A stretch of DNA of 14,831 bases from CAYWGR01 sp964458015 (lineage in GTDB: Bacteria; Planctomycetota; Planctomycetia; Pirellulales; Thermoguttaceae), in the NCBI GenBank assembly GCA_964458015.1, contig CAYWGR010000146.1, positions 1 to 14,831 of the forward strand, given 5' to 3'. The position numbers and the translations under genes are program-made. Shown here piece after piece: positions 1 through 7,090 of this stretch. The notes beneath the pieces were generated by a model. The model saw only the letters and a list, made by a program, of their open reading frames with translations. It did no database searches and was not told where the DNA came from. The stretch's first letter is position 1. Each line of letters begins with the position of its first letter.

Positions 1-1
1 C

Positions 2-1756
2 ACGCGACGCCATATCGAAGAGGTCGAGAACTTCGTTCTGCTGGGCAACACCAATCGCGACGCCATCGCGGCCTATCGGCGGCAGGCGGAAGCAAAAATT
101 CAAAAACTCATCGATCACGTCCAACAGGAACTGGATCTGCTCCAACACTTCATGCCCGACGGCCGCGAATCCGAGGAATGGAAACTCGAGCAGCAGGAAC
201 TGGACGTCCTGGCGGCAGCCCAGACGGTCTACCACGAGCTGTGTGCGACCAGCGAGAAGATCCTGTCGCAATATCAGAAATTCGACCACGACGCTCTACG
301 CAAGCAACTTCGCGACCTCGACGACAAGCTCGATCGAGATCTCACCGTGGCTATCGAAAAATTCGTGGGCAGCGAGCTGGACGAAATGCTGGAACGCGAG
401 TCGACGATGCTCTACAACACGCGCCGTTTCGAGCGCATCGCCGTCGGGGTTTGCTTGTCCACGTTTTGCATCGTGCTGCTGGGCACTTTGTTCATGAAGC
501 GGGCTCTTCGCGATGTGGCCCGAAAAGAAGGCGCGATGGCGGCGGATCGGGCCAAAAGCGAATTCCTGGCCAAGATGAGCCATGAAATCAGAACGCCCAT
601 GACGGCCATCCTGGGATTCACGGAAATCTTGACGCAAGATATCACCGACCCCGACAAAATCGAGGCGGCCGCCATCGTCAAACGCAACGGCGAGCATTTG
701 CTCGACATTATCAACGATATCCTCGATCTCTCGAAAATCGATGCTCGTCAGATGGAGGTCAACTGCGTGCCATGCTCCCCGTGGCGCATCATCGCCGATA
801 CCGCCTCGCTCATGCGGGTCCGAGCGGCAGCCAAGGGACTCGATTTGCAGGTGGAATTCAAGGGCCATATTCCCGAAACAATCATGAGCAGCCCCGTGCG
901 TTTCCGACAAATTCTGCTCAATTTGATCGGCAATGCCATCAAATTCACCAACAAAGGCAGCGTCCGCATCGTTACCCATCTGGTGCAAGATAAAAAGAAT
1001 GTCCACAAGCTTCAATGCGACGTAATTGATACGGGCATCGGCATGGCTCCGGAAAGCATGGGCGGATTGTTCCAGCCGTTCATGCAAGCCGACACCTCTC
1101 TCACGCGGACGGTCGAGGGAACGGGCCTGGGACTTGCCATCAGCAAGCGACTCGCGCAGCTCTTGGGCGGCGACATCACGGTCACAAGCGAACTGGATAA
1201 GGGAAGCGTCTTTTCCCTGACGGTTCAAACCGGTCCGCTCGACGGCATCAAGATGCTGGAAGAGCCGAAAGAAGCTATCGCACTCAAGGATCTTGAAACA
1301 ACGTACCCTAAGGAAAAATCCAAGATCGAGGGACGCATCCTACTTGTCGAAGACGGCCCCGACAATCAACGGTTGATCAGCTTCTTGCTGCGACGCGCCG
1401 GCGCGGAAGTGGCCGTGGCCGAGAACGGCTTGATTGCCTTGGAACGCATCCAGCAGGAACTCGAAGATGCAAAAGCCGCCGGCACGCCCGCTTCCAAACC
1501 GCTTTACGATGTAATCCTGATGGATATGCAAATGCCCATTATGGACGGCTACGAAGTCACGCAACGACTTCGTAAAATGAACTACACGCACCCCATCATC
1601 GCATTGACGGCCTACGCCATGACCACTGACCGGCAGAAATGCATCGAAGCCGGTTGCGACGACTACGCCACTAAACCAATTTCCGAAGACGCATTGCTCA
1701 GAACATTAGCAACCTACATGCGCACCCGATCGAGCGCTACGATCGTGTCCCAATAG
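2..1756 (+). CDS. Hybrid sensor histidine kinase/response regulator, 5' end outside window
   Basis: The frame is open to the window edge, so the 5' end is missing; the first internal ATG (152) is only a numbering reference (M1). Residues 1-90, and the 50 codons before them, are charged and helical, probably the extracytoplasmic coiled-coil sensor. One membrane segment is visible at about 94-115; its partner should lie upstream of the window. A HisKA domain follows with phospho-accepting H144 in SHEIRTP, then a HATPase_c domain with N-box N261 (NLIGNAIKF), G1 D293 (DTGIGM) and G2 at 323-328 (GTGLGL). A C-terminal receiver domain (about 396-530) has acidic pocket E400/D401, phospho-acceptor D458 (LMDMQMP) and K508. 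All catalytic residues are present. No HPt or output domain follows, so phosphate must go to a separate partner not seen here. The ligand cannot be inferred. Confidence 0.93.
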   Translation, partial: TRRHIEEVENFVLLGNTNRDAIAAYRRQAEAKIQKLIDHVQQELDLLQHFMPDGRESEEWKLEQQELDVLAAAQTVYHELCATSEKILSQYQKFDHDALRKQLRDLDDKLDRDLTVAIEKFVGSELDEMLERESTMLYNTRRFERIAVGVCLSTFCIVLLGTLFMKRALRDVARKEGAMAADRAKSEFLAKMSHEIRTPMTAILGFTEILTQDITDPDKIEAAAIVKRNGEHLLDIINDILDLSKIDARQMEVNCVPCSPWRIIADTASLMRVRAAAKGLDLQVEFKGHIPETIMSSPVRFRQILLNLIGNAIKFTNKGSVRIVTHLVQDKKNVHKLQCDVIDTGIGMAPESMGGLFQPFMQADTSLTRTVEGTGLGLAISKRLAQLLGGDITVTSELDKGSVFSLTVQTGPLDGIKMLEEPKEAIALKDLETTYPKEKSKIEGRILLVEDGPDNQRLISFLLRRAGAEVAVAENGLIALERIQQELEDAKAAGTPASKPLYDVILMDMQMPIMDGYEVTQRLRKMNYTHPIIALTAYAMTTDRQKCIEAGCDDYATKPISEDALLRTLATYMRTRSSATIVSQ

Positions 1757-1764
1757 CTAATGCG

Positions 1765-2011
1765 AATCCTAATATGGAACTGGCGGCATATAGCCCAACG
1801 GGCTTATGGAAGACAGCCCGGGGTTGCCGCGCCGAGCGGCTACCCTGGGGAACGTGGGATATCATGCAATGAACCCTGCAAGGGTTCCGTAGTATAACGG
1901 TGTTCTCCGAAACCCCGTTGGGGTTTGGCGTTGAGAAAAATTCCGGTTCCTAGGGTAGTCGCTACGCGACAACCCTAGGCTGTCTTGTTTAAGCCCTTCG
2001 GGCTAGAGAAC
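1765..2011 (+). repeat. Multi-hairpin intergenic repeat, copy A
   Basis: This is an array of six short palindromes in a row: AGCCCAACGGGCT (1792-1804), a longer GC-rich stem around GCCGC/GCGGC (about 1816-1851), GAACCCT/AGGGTTC (1871-1887), AACCCC/GGGGTT (1911-1925), CCTAGGG/CCCTAGG enclosing GTCGC/GCGAC (1949-1979) and AGCCCTTCGGGCT (1992-2004). The reverse complement of 4208-4451 matches it closely over its whole length, so it is a unit and not random structure. It fills most of the gap between the kinase and dtd. The rest (2012-2119) has a C-rich tract of CCCTG/CCCTC units at 2029-2054 and nothing else I recognise. Confidence 0.88.
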
Positions 2012-2119
2012 AACTTCTCTTACCATCGCCCCCCTGCCCTCCCCTGCCCTGCCCCGTTGAACGACAAACACGTTGGATGAAAAGTCAAGTTTTGCATCAA
2101 AAAAAGCTTGCACGAAACG

Positions 2120-2560
2120 TCACCGACTTGCAACGAACAACGTCACGGGGCCATCATTGATCAGCGATACTTCCATGTGCTGGCGAAACCGTCCCGTGGC
2201 CGTTGGAATCCCTTGGGCCGCAACGGCCTCGACGAAAGTTTGATAAAGCTTTTCCGCCATCTCGGGCGGGGCCGCTGCCGTAAAATCGGGACGCCGGCCG
2301 CGCCGGCAATCGCCCAACAGCGTAAACTGACTGACGATCAGCATCGCCCCCTGAACGTCGGCCAAAGAAAGATTCATTTTTTCTTGACTGTCCTCAAAAA
2401 TTCTGAGTCCCGCAATTTTTTTCGCCAAATACAGAGCATCCGACTCCGAATCGTCCGTTGCCACTCCCAGCAAAACGAGCATCCCCTGCTCGATACGGCC
2501 GGTAATCTCGCCGGCCACGCGAACCTCGGCCGATCGAACACGTTGGATACAAGCAAGCAT
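2120..2560 (-). CDS. dtd: D-aminoacyl-tRNA deacylase
   Basis: This cytoplasmic enzyme hydrolyses D-amino acids (and glycine mischarged on tRNA-Ala) from tRNA, a chiral proofreading step. The 146-residue length is normal for DTD. The N-terminal M(L/R)ACIQRVRSAEV block, the SQFTLL active-site motif (77-82, with T80) and the C-terminal NDGPVT motif (135-140, carrying the Gly-cisPro pair G137-P138) are all intact. The start is ATG at 2560. No Shine-Dalgarno sequence is visible; the sequence upstream of the start is instead a run of 7-bp repeats beginning 3 nt away. The gene is divergent from pdxA and convergent with the kinase, so it is probably transcribed alone. Confidence 0.95.
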   Translation of the reverse strand: MLACIQRVRSAEVRVAGEITGRIEQGMLVLLGVATDDSESDALYLAKKIAGLRIFEDSQEKMNLSLADVQGAMLIVSQFTLLGDCRRGRRPDFTAAAPPEMAEKLYQTFVEAVAAQGIPTATGRFRQHMEVSLINDGPVTLFVASR

Positions 2561-2562
2561 GG

Positions 2563-2604
2563 CTAGGGACTAGGGGCTAGGGATTAGGGGTCAGCGGCTA
2601 ATGG
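2563..2604. repeat. Heptameric short tandem repeat upstream of dtd
   Basis: Six degenerate 7-bp units lie in exact phase: four follow the pattern YTAGGGR (CTAGGGA, CTAGGGG and variants), then TCAGCGG and CTAATGG. The array occupies the position where the dtd 5' leader and ribosome-binding site would be. The TCAGCGG unit resembles the CAGCGGT-type heptamers at 11134-11168 in this window. Confidence 0.75.
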
Positions 2605-2691
2605 CCGGTAAAATTAGCATAAAGAATTTGCAAGATCCGTACAATTGCCCTTTAGCTGCGGCTTGGATGCACTTAAAATTGATCTAACCAT

Positions 2692-2895
2692 TTGAAGGTG
2701 TCCTGAAATTGGACTACCAAAACAGCCGGAAAAAAGGAACAGGAGGGTCGTGAACGACCCTGACATGAGACACGGTTGAGGGAAATTGGTTTCTTCGGCG
2801 TCCGACATCCCGGCGTAAACGCACGGGCCTAATACCGCCTGCGGCGGACAAGGGCCGTGAACGGCCCTGGCATTTGAATTTCGGGACACCCTCAA
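2692..2895. mobile_element. MITE-like element with terminal inverted repeats, no coding capacity
   Basis: The 19-bp ends (2692-2710 and 2877-2895) are inverted copies matching at 17 positions, consensus TTGARGGTGTCCYGAAATT. Inside are two related 7-bp hairpins with a TGAA loop, AGGGTCG/CGACCCT (2744-2761) and AGGGCCG/CGGCCCT (2851-2868), and a third stem CCGCC/GGCGG (2835-2847). It is 204 bp long and encodes nothing plausible. I see no clear target-site duplication. It lies between the divergently transcribed dtd and pdxA and takes up most of that gap. Confidence 0.7.
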
Positions 2896-2987
2896 CTATT
2901 TTACTGGCCCCCCTACCCTTTTTTCATCCGACGCAATAATTGGGATAGATTCATCCATCTCCCTACGATCCATTACGACATAAAATT

Positions 2988-4094
2988 ATGCCTACAACGA
3001 AACCTCTCATTGCAATAACCATTGGCGACCCAGCCGGCATCGGACCGGAAATCATCGTCGGCGCTTGGTCCGAAACAGTCATCCACGAATGGTGCCGCCC
3101 CGTGGTCGTCGGCCATCCGGAAATCATTCGCCGGGCCGTGGATCTTTGGCAAACCGGCCTCTCGGTCGTCGAGATCGAATCGCCCGAGGAAGCGCAACCC
3201 TCGCTCGATGTCATTCCATGTATTCCATGCGGTTCCCCCGACGTTCTAGGCGTCCAACCCGGCACGCTCGACGCCAGGGCCGGCCAGATGGCCTACGATG
3301 CCATTATGACCGCCACTCGCTTGGCCTTGGCCGATCATGTCGATGCCATCGTCACGGCCCCCTTGCAAAAAGAATCGTTGCACAAGGCGGGCCACGATTA
3401 CCCCGGCCACACCGAACTTTTAGCCCACATCTGCGGCGTCGACGATTTCGCCATGATGCTCTACCTGGGCCCCAACGACGAAATGCCCTCGCCCGCCGGC
3501 TTGGCCGTTGTTCACGTCACGCTGCACACGGCATTGAAAAACGTTTTTGAACAACTGACCGAGGAAGCCATTTTAGCGAAAGCCCGGCTTGCGCACAATT
3601 TCATGTCGCGGCTGATGCGTCCCACGGGCCGGGGCGCAGTGGCCGCGATCCACAATCGCCGCAAGTCGGATATCAAACCCAATGACACGCGACCGCGCAT
3701 CGGCGTTTGCTCGCTGAATCCGCACGGCGGCGAAGGCGGGCTGTTCGGCGACGAAGAACTGCGAATCATTCGCCCCGCCGTCGAACGAGGCATTGCCGAA
3801 GGCCTCCGGCTCGAAGGCCCCCTGCCCACCGACACGCTCATGGTCCGCGCCCGCGACGGCCGCTTCGATGCCGTCGTGGCCATGTATCACGATCAAGGCC
3901 ACATCGCATTGAAGTTGCTGGGAATGCACCGCGCCGTCAACGTCACGCTCGGCCTGCCCATCATTCGCACGAGCGTCGCCCACGGCACGGCATTCGACAT
4001 CGCCTGGCAGCGTCAAGCCGAAACCGGCAGCATGATCGAGGCCCTCCGCGTTGCCAGCCGACTGGCCGCCGGAAGAAAAGACAAAAATTGCTAA
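2988..4094 (+). CDS. pdxA: 4-hydroxythreonine-4-phosphate dehydrogenase
   Basis: PdxA oxidises 4-phosphohydroxy-L-threonine, which decarboxylates to 3-amino-1-hydroxyacetone phosphate for pyridoxal phosphate synthesis (DXP-dependent route, with PdxJ). The N-terminal GDPAGIGPEI motif is at 13-22. Further family motifs are VTAPLQKESL, PGHTE (H141), NPHGGEGG (H246) and MYHDQGHIALK (H301), then the C-terminal TSVAHGTAFDIA. H180, H246 and H301 best match the family's metal-binding histidines by alignment from memory. At 368 residues it is longer than the roughly 330 typical of the family; part of the excess is an insertion near residues 207-233, between H180 and H246. The start is ATG at 2988; no strong ribosome-binding site is visible. 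pdxJ is not in the window. Confidence 0.95.
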   Translation: MPTTKPLIAITIGDPAGIGPEIIVGAWSETVIHEWCRPVVVGHPEIIRRAVDLWQTGLSVVEIESPEEAQPSLDVIPCIPCGSPDVLGVQPGTLDARAGQMAYDAIMTATRLALADHVDAIVTAPLQKESLHKAGHDYPGHTELLAHICGVDDFAMMLYLGPNDEMPSPAGLAVVHVTLHTALKNVFEQLTEEAILAKARLAHNFMSRLMRPTGRGAVAAIHNRRKSDIKPNDTRPRIGVCSLNPHGGEGGLFGDEELRIIRPAVERGIAEGLRLEGPLPTDTLMVRARDGRFDAVVAMYHDQGHIALKLLGMHRAVNVTLGLPIIRTSVAHGTAFDIAWQRQAETGSMIEALRVASRLAAGRKDKNC

Positions 4095-4181
4095 CGAAAT
4101 GACACGGATTCTAATTTGATATATTGCGCGGATATTGCCGCGATTGCGTTTTGGCTCTCGTTTAGCAAAAATATCTGTTCA

Positions 4182-4583
4182 ATAGCTCGAAGGGCTTGAA
4201 CAAGACAGTTCTATAGCCCAAAGGGCTTAAACAAGACAGCCTTGGGTTGTCGCATAGCGACTACCCTAGGAACCGGAATGTTTCTCACCCCCAAACCCCA
4301 ACGGGGTTTCGGAGAATGCCGTTGTACTCCGGAACCCTTTCAGGGTTCATTTTGCATGATATCCCATATCCCCTAGGGTAGCCGCTCGGCGCGGCAACCC
4401 TAGGCTATCTTCCGTAAGCCCGTTGGGCTATATGCCGCGCAGTTTCGAATTCGTTTCTGTTGCGGAAGGTCGTTTTGTCATCCTGAGCGTAGCGAAGGAT
4501 CTCAAAAACTACGGAGATTCTTCGCTGCGATCAGAATGACTGCTCCTCGGTTAGCCTTTCCGCAACAGAAACGAATTAGGATT
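4182..4583 (-). repeat. Multi-hairpin intergenic repeat, copy B, inverted and interrupted
   Basis: The reverse complement of 4208-4451, continuing at 4578-4583, aligns with 1765-2011 through all six hairpins. Most differences fall in hairpin loops or keep pairing. An extra terminal unit (4182-4207: AGCTCGAAGGGCTT followed by a CAAGACAG tail) repeats the neighbouring unit at 4212-4239, so the end has been tandemly duplicated. The copy is split by the element at 4452-4573. The remainder of the pdxA-sigma factor gap (4095-4181 and 4584-4682) shows no gene. Confidence 0.85.
4452..4573. mobile_element. 122-bp MITE-like insertion with AATT target duplication
   Basis: The ends are perfect inverted repeats: counting the flanking AATT, 4448-4467 and 4558-4577 are exact reverse complements over 20 nt (CGTTTCTGTTGCGGAA plus AATT). 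The interior is a long imperfect hairpin whose arms, 4477-4503 and 4514-4540, match at 23 of 27 positions and carry the core GCGTAGCGAAGGATCT. AATT occurs once on each side. Deleting the element and one AATT restores continuity with repeat copy A, which supplies a related unoccupied site. No transposase is encoded, so it must have moved in trans. Confidence 0.82.
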
Positions 4584-4682
4584 GAAATGAGAGGTCGCCA
4601 AACGCCTCTTTGTCATTCCGTTTGCATCACCACAAGCGAAGATAAGTGTTCCCAGAAAAAACACTCGCTCTCAAGCCGCAGC

Positions 4683-5264
4683 TCAGGACTGCATCTCGGC
4701 TTGACGCATTTTGTCGCGAGCACGGCTGAGCATGGGGCCAACGCTGTTCTCCGGCATTCCGACCATCGTGCTGATCTGTTGGTAGGTCAGCCCCTCGATG
4801 TGATACATCCGCACGACGCGGGCCTCGGTGCCCTGCAATCCGCCCAGAATCCGCTCGACCTCCTCTTTTTCGTCCAGCCGCTGTTCGACCGAAGCGCGCG
4901 GATCGGCCACATCGTCCGTCGTGATAGTTGAGGTCGTGATGCCCTCGCCGGGCCGTGCCGCCATCCTCGCTAGAAGCTCCTTCACGACGATCCGCCGGGC
5001 AACAACCGTCAAATACGTCGCCAAGCTGCTCTTGCCGCGAAAGTTGCGCAACAAGCTGAAATCGTTTTTCACAATCGCAAGAAAAACTTCCGCACAAAGA
5101 TCGTCGCGATCCGCGGACGTGATGCGGATGCTCCTGGCCCGCGCAGTATGGTTCACCACATGCACGACCAGGCCCATGAAGCGGTCTACGAAATCTTCCC
5201 AGGCCCTTGGCTTTTGTTGCAGGCAGCGCTCCAGCAAGTTGCGATCAATTTCGGAGAGTGCCAC
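4683..5264 (-). CDS. ECF-type RNA polymerase sigma factor
   Basis: This 193-residue protein has two sigma-70 parts. Region 2 (about 24-92) includes the segment DRDDLCAEVFLAIVKND and the helix FRGKSSLATYLTVVARR. Region 4 (about 140-186) has the helix-turn-helix LTYQQISTMVGMPENSVGPM. A charged linker joins them, and there is no region 1 or 3, which is the ECF layout. I chose GTG at 5264 because GAGG lies 9 nt upstream and the conserved protein starts there; the frame stays open to another GTG at 5336, but the added 24 residues are hydrophobic and atypical. No anti-sigma factor gene is adjacent, so the controlling signal is unknown. It lies downstream of the HNH gene on the same strand. Confidence 0.9.
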   Translation of the reverse strand: MALSEIDRNLLERCLQQKPRAWEDFVDRFMGLVVHVVNHTARARSIRITSADRDDLCAEVFLAIVKNDFSLLRNFRGKSSLATYLTVVARRIVVKELLARMAARPGEGITTSTITTDDVADPRASVEQRLDEKEEVERILGGLQGTEARVVRMYHIEGLTYQQISTMVGMPENSVGPMLSRARDKMRQAEMQS

Positions 5265-5273
5265 GCTGTCATT

Positions 5274-5277
5274 CCTC
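5274..5277 (-). promoter_or_regulatory. Shine-Dalgarno sequence deciding the sigma factor start
   Basis: GAGG on the minus strand lies 9 nt before the GTG at 5264. No comparable sequence was noted ahead of the upstream GTG at 5336. Confidence 0.55.
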
Positions 5278-5470
5278 GTATGCAAGGAAGAGTAAATCAG
5301 GAAGATGATAAAACGGGCGACAAGCTCGCTAACCACTCACATTGTAAAGCCAAAACGCGAAAGAAACAAGACTTCCGACGGAAAAGCACAATACGCATGG
5401 GGGGGCCGCAACTTATCCGCCCACGACTTTTCAACACCCGAAAACAGCCCCAGCAAACCTCTCGCCAACC

Positions 5471-6289
5471 CTACTCTTTCGCCCCGACATCCCAATAAAC
5501 GCTATCCAACCAAACGCGCCAGTCTGCATATCTTGGATCGCCCAGCTTCATCACAAGCATGGGATTGCGCTTTGGCCGAACAGGCATATGGATCAGCTTC
5601 ATCCGGGCTTCATGCGGCGTTCGCCCGCCCTTTTTGACATTACAGGCCAAACAGGCGCAAACGACGTTCTCCCAAGTAGTTTCGCCGCCGCGGCTTCGAG
5701 GCATCACGTGGTCAATGCTGAGCAGAGGTGTCGGAAAATGCCGGCCGCAGTATTGGCACAAATGGTTATCACGCGCCAGTACGTTACGCCGATTCAGATG
5801 CAATTTTTGCTTGGGCAACTGATCGAATCGCAACAGTCGAATGACCCGGGGCACTTGAATGACAAAATTGACCGCTCTGATCCAGTCATCGTTCGGCTGC
5901 CGGGCATCGGCTCGCAACTCGCTCATCTCACGCCACGTATCGAACGAGTAGGTCGCGAATTTCCCTTCTTCAAGATGAACCACCTCGGCCAATTCGCGGC
6001 AAAGCAATGCAAAAGCCCGACGAACATTGACCACGTGGACCGCCATATACAGACGATTCAACACAAGCACGCTGCAAGACAAAGCGCTGCTGGGGGGGGC
6101 GGAAGCCGAGGCCGCTGAGACAACAGTTCCCCGGTGCGGGCTGTGCGCCCGTGGAATAGGCGAATCGGCGGTAGATACCGCATGCACGTGCAAATCCCCC
6201 ACGGTAACCCCGGCAAGAGAATAATCCCCGCCAGGTGGGTGATGCTTGCGCCGCTTCCGTGGCTTTTTTGCATTGTAGCTGATTTCCAC
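5471..6289 (-). CDS. HNH endonuclease family protein
   Basis: Numbered from the longest frame (GTG at 6289, 272 aa). The C-terminal half carries an HNH domain: zinc-type CQYC (C178, C181), IDH (D193-H194), N208 in WENVV, and a second pair C213/C216 followed by NVKKGGRTP. It starts with the SVLVLNRLYMAVHVVNVRRAF block typical of a family common in planctomycetes and cyanobacteria. The family's role is not established; it is often chromosomal and not linked to restriction genes. The first 70 or so residues are rich in Ala, Ser, Pro and His and look non-conserved. A TTG at 6082 would give a 203-residue protein beginning at the conserved block. A run of eight G (6092-6099) lies just upstream of that point, so the true start is uncertain. 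Confidence 0.85.
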   Translation of the reverse strand: MEISYNAKKPRKRRKHHPPGGDYSLAGVTVGDLHVHAVSTADSPIPRAHSPHRGTVVSAASASAPPSSALSCSVLVLNRLYMAVHVVNVRRAFALLCRELAEVVHLEEGKFATYSFDTWREMSELRADARQPNDDWIRAVNFVIQVPRVIRLLRFDQLPKQKLHLNRRNVLARDNHLCQYCGRHFPTPLLSIDHVMPRSRGGETTWENVVCACLACNVKKGGRTPHEARMKLIHMPVRPKRNPMLVMKLGDPRYADWRVWLDSVYWDVGAKE

Positions 6290-6612
6290 GGCCTACGCCA
6301 TAGGGATCCGCGCAAGCAAAAAACGTCCGCCTAAAAAAACCACATTCCTCACGGTTCCGATTTCCATCTCTGTTGCCGTAATCACAATCGACAACATGCT
6401 AGCAAAGAGAAAAAATAGCAGCCACAGAGAACAACTTTCACCATTGCAACAAAGCAACATAAACAGCAGACAAAAAAGATTTTTGCAAAATTTTTCCAAT
6501 GCCGACTTGCCAGTTCCCCGGCGTTCGCATTAGGATAATAGAAGTTCGTTAAAGATACTTCCATTCATCACATCGTCGGCGTTCGCCGACTTCATAAAAC
6601 GGGAGCGGGGAT
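6290..6612. other. AT-rich intergenic region with a hairpin before the next gene
   Basis: This divergent gap of 323 bp separates the HNH gene (-) from the zinc-ribbon gene (+) and must hold both promoters. It is AT-rich, especially 6390-6500. I could not find a -35/-10 pair with normal spacing. A perfect hairpin GTCGGCGTTCGCCGAC lies at 6575-6590, 22 nt before the ATG at 6613, followed by GGAG at 6602-6605 as a likely ribosome-binding site. The hairpin could affect translation, but nothing shows that it does. Confidence 0.4.
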
Positions 6613-6924
6613 ATGATCCGGTATTCATGTGACCTGTGCAAGCGGGAACTTGATCCCCAAGACGATCTCCGTTACGTCGTCAAAATCGAGGTCTACGCCG
6701 CGTTTGATCCGGCAGCCACCGATGACGCCGACGACGATAGCGATCATCTCGAAGAGATACAAGATATTCTGGAACGTCTTGATGACGCCGACAACGATCA
6801 GATCGGCGACGATGTCTACCAACAATTGCGATTCGATCTTTGCCCCGAATGCCGTCGCAAATTCATCAAGAATCCCTTGGGCCGCGAAACCGCCAAAGCA
6901 GCGTTCGGCTTTAGCAGCAACTAA
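6613..6924 (+). CDS. Small split zinc-ribbon-like protein, function unknown
   Basis: This 103-residue acidic protein has C6-x2-C9 near the N-terminus (SCDLCKREL) and C77-x2-C80 near the C-terminus (LCPECRRKF). Together they could bind one zinc ion as a ribbon or knuckle. The 67 residues between are very acidic, with DDADDDSDHLEEIQDI and a second Asp-rich stretch, and probably helical. A conserved-looking tail FIKNPLGRE follows. The start is supported by GGAG 7 nt upstream. From memory, similar small proteins occur in many planctomycetes, but I know of no assigned function. It is probably cytoplasmic, as there is no signal peptide or membrane segment. Confidence 0.82.
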   Translation: MIRYSCDLCKRELDPQDDLRYVVKIEVYAAFDPAATDDADDDSDHLEEIQDILERLDDADNDQIGDDVYQQLRFDLCPECRRKFIKNPLGRETAKAAFGFSSN

Positions 6925-6976
6925 AGCACCATGAGCGTAGTGATTCATAATTGTGGGATCGTATTAAAAGCCGCTT

Positions 6977-7060
6977 ATTGAGTGCCACTGGCTTTGCCAG
7001 TGCCGGCCGCCGTATGTAATCACGCGGAATCCCACACTGGCAAAGCCAGTGGCACTCAAT
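6977..7060. repeat. Nested palindromic repeat (hairpins within a larger inverted repeat)
   Basis: Two perfect 26-nt inverted arms, 6977-7002 and 7035-7060, flank a 32-nt centre. Each arm is itself a hairpin, CACTGGC-TTT-GCCAGTG, so the DNA can fold as one long stem or as two separate hairpins. It fills the gap between the zinc-ribbon gene and the nuclease gene. It could serve as a terminator for the upstream gene, but no T-run follows. Confidence 0.8.
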
Positions 7061-7090
7061 GAATAAAACCCCAACAGCGCGAATCACTAC

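Noticed and set aside
296..1228. 310-codon minus-strand frame inside the kinase gene
   Set aside because: It lies opposite a gene with complete HisKA, HATPase and receiver motifs, and its translation is low-complexity and without recognisable motifs.
2108..2566. Plus-strand frame across dtd
   Set aside because: The minus strand encodes a complete D-aminoacyl-tRNA deacylase; the plus frame has no protein-like features.
2614..2895. Minus-strand 93-codon frame
   Set aside because: It is mostly the MITE-like element 2692-2895 read as protein.
1765..4583. dtd-pdxA segment as cargo of a composite transposon
   Set aside because: The flanking inverted copies encode no transposase and look like dispersed intergenic repeats; both genes are ordinary housekeeping genes.
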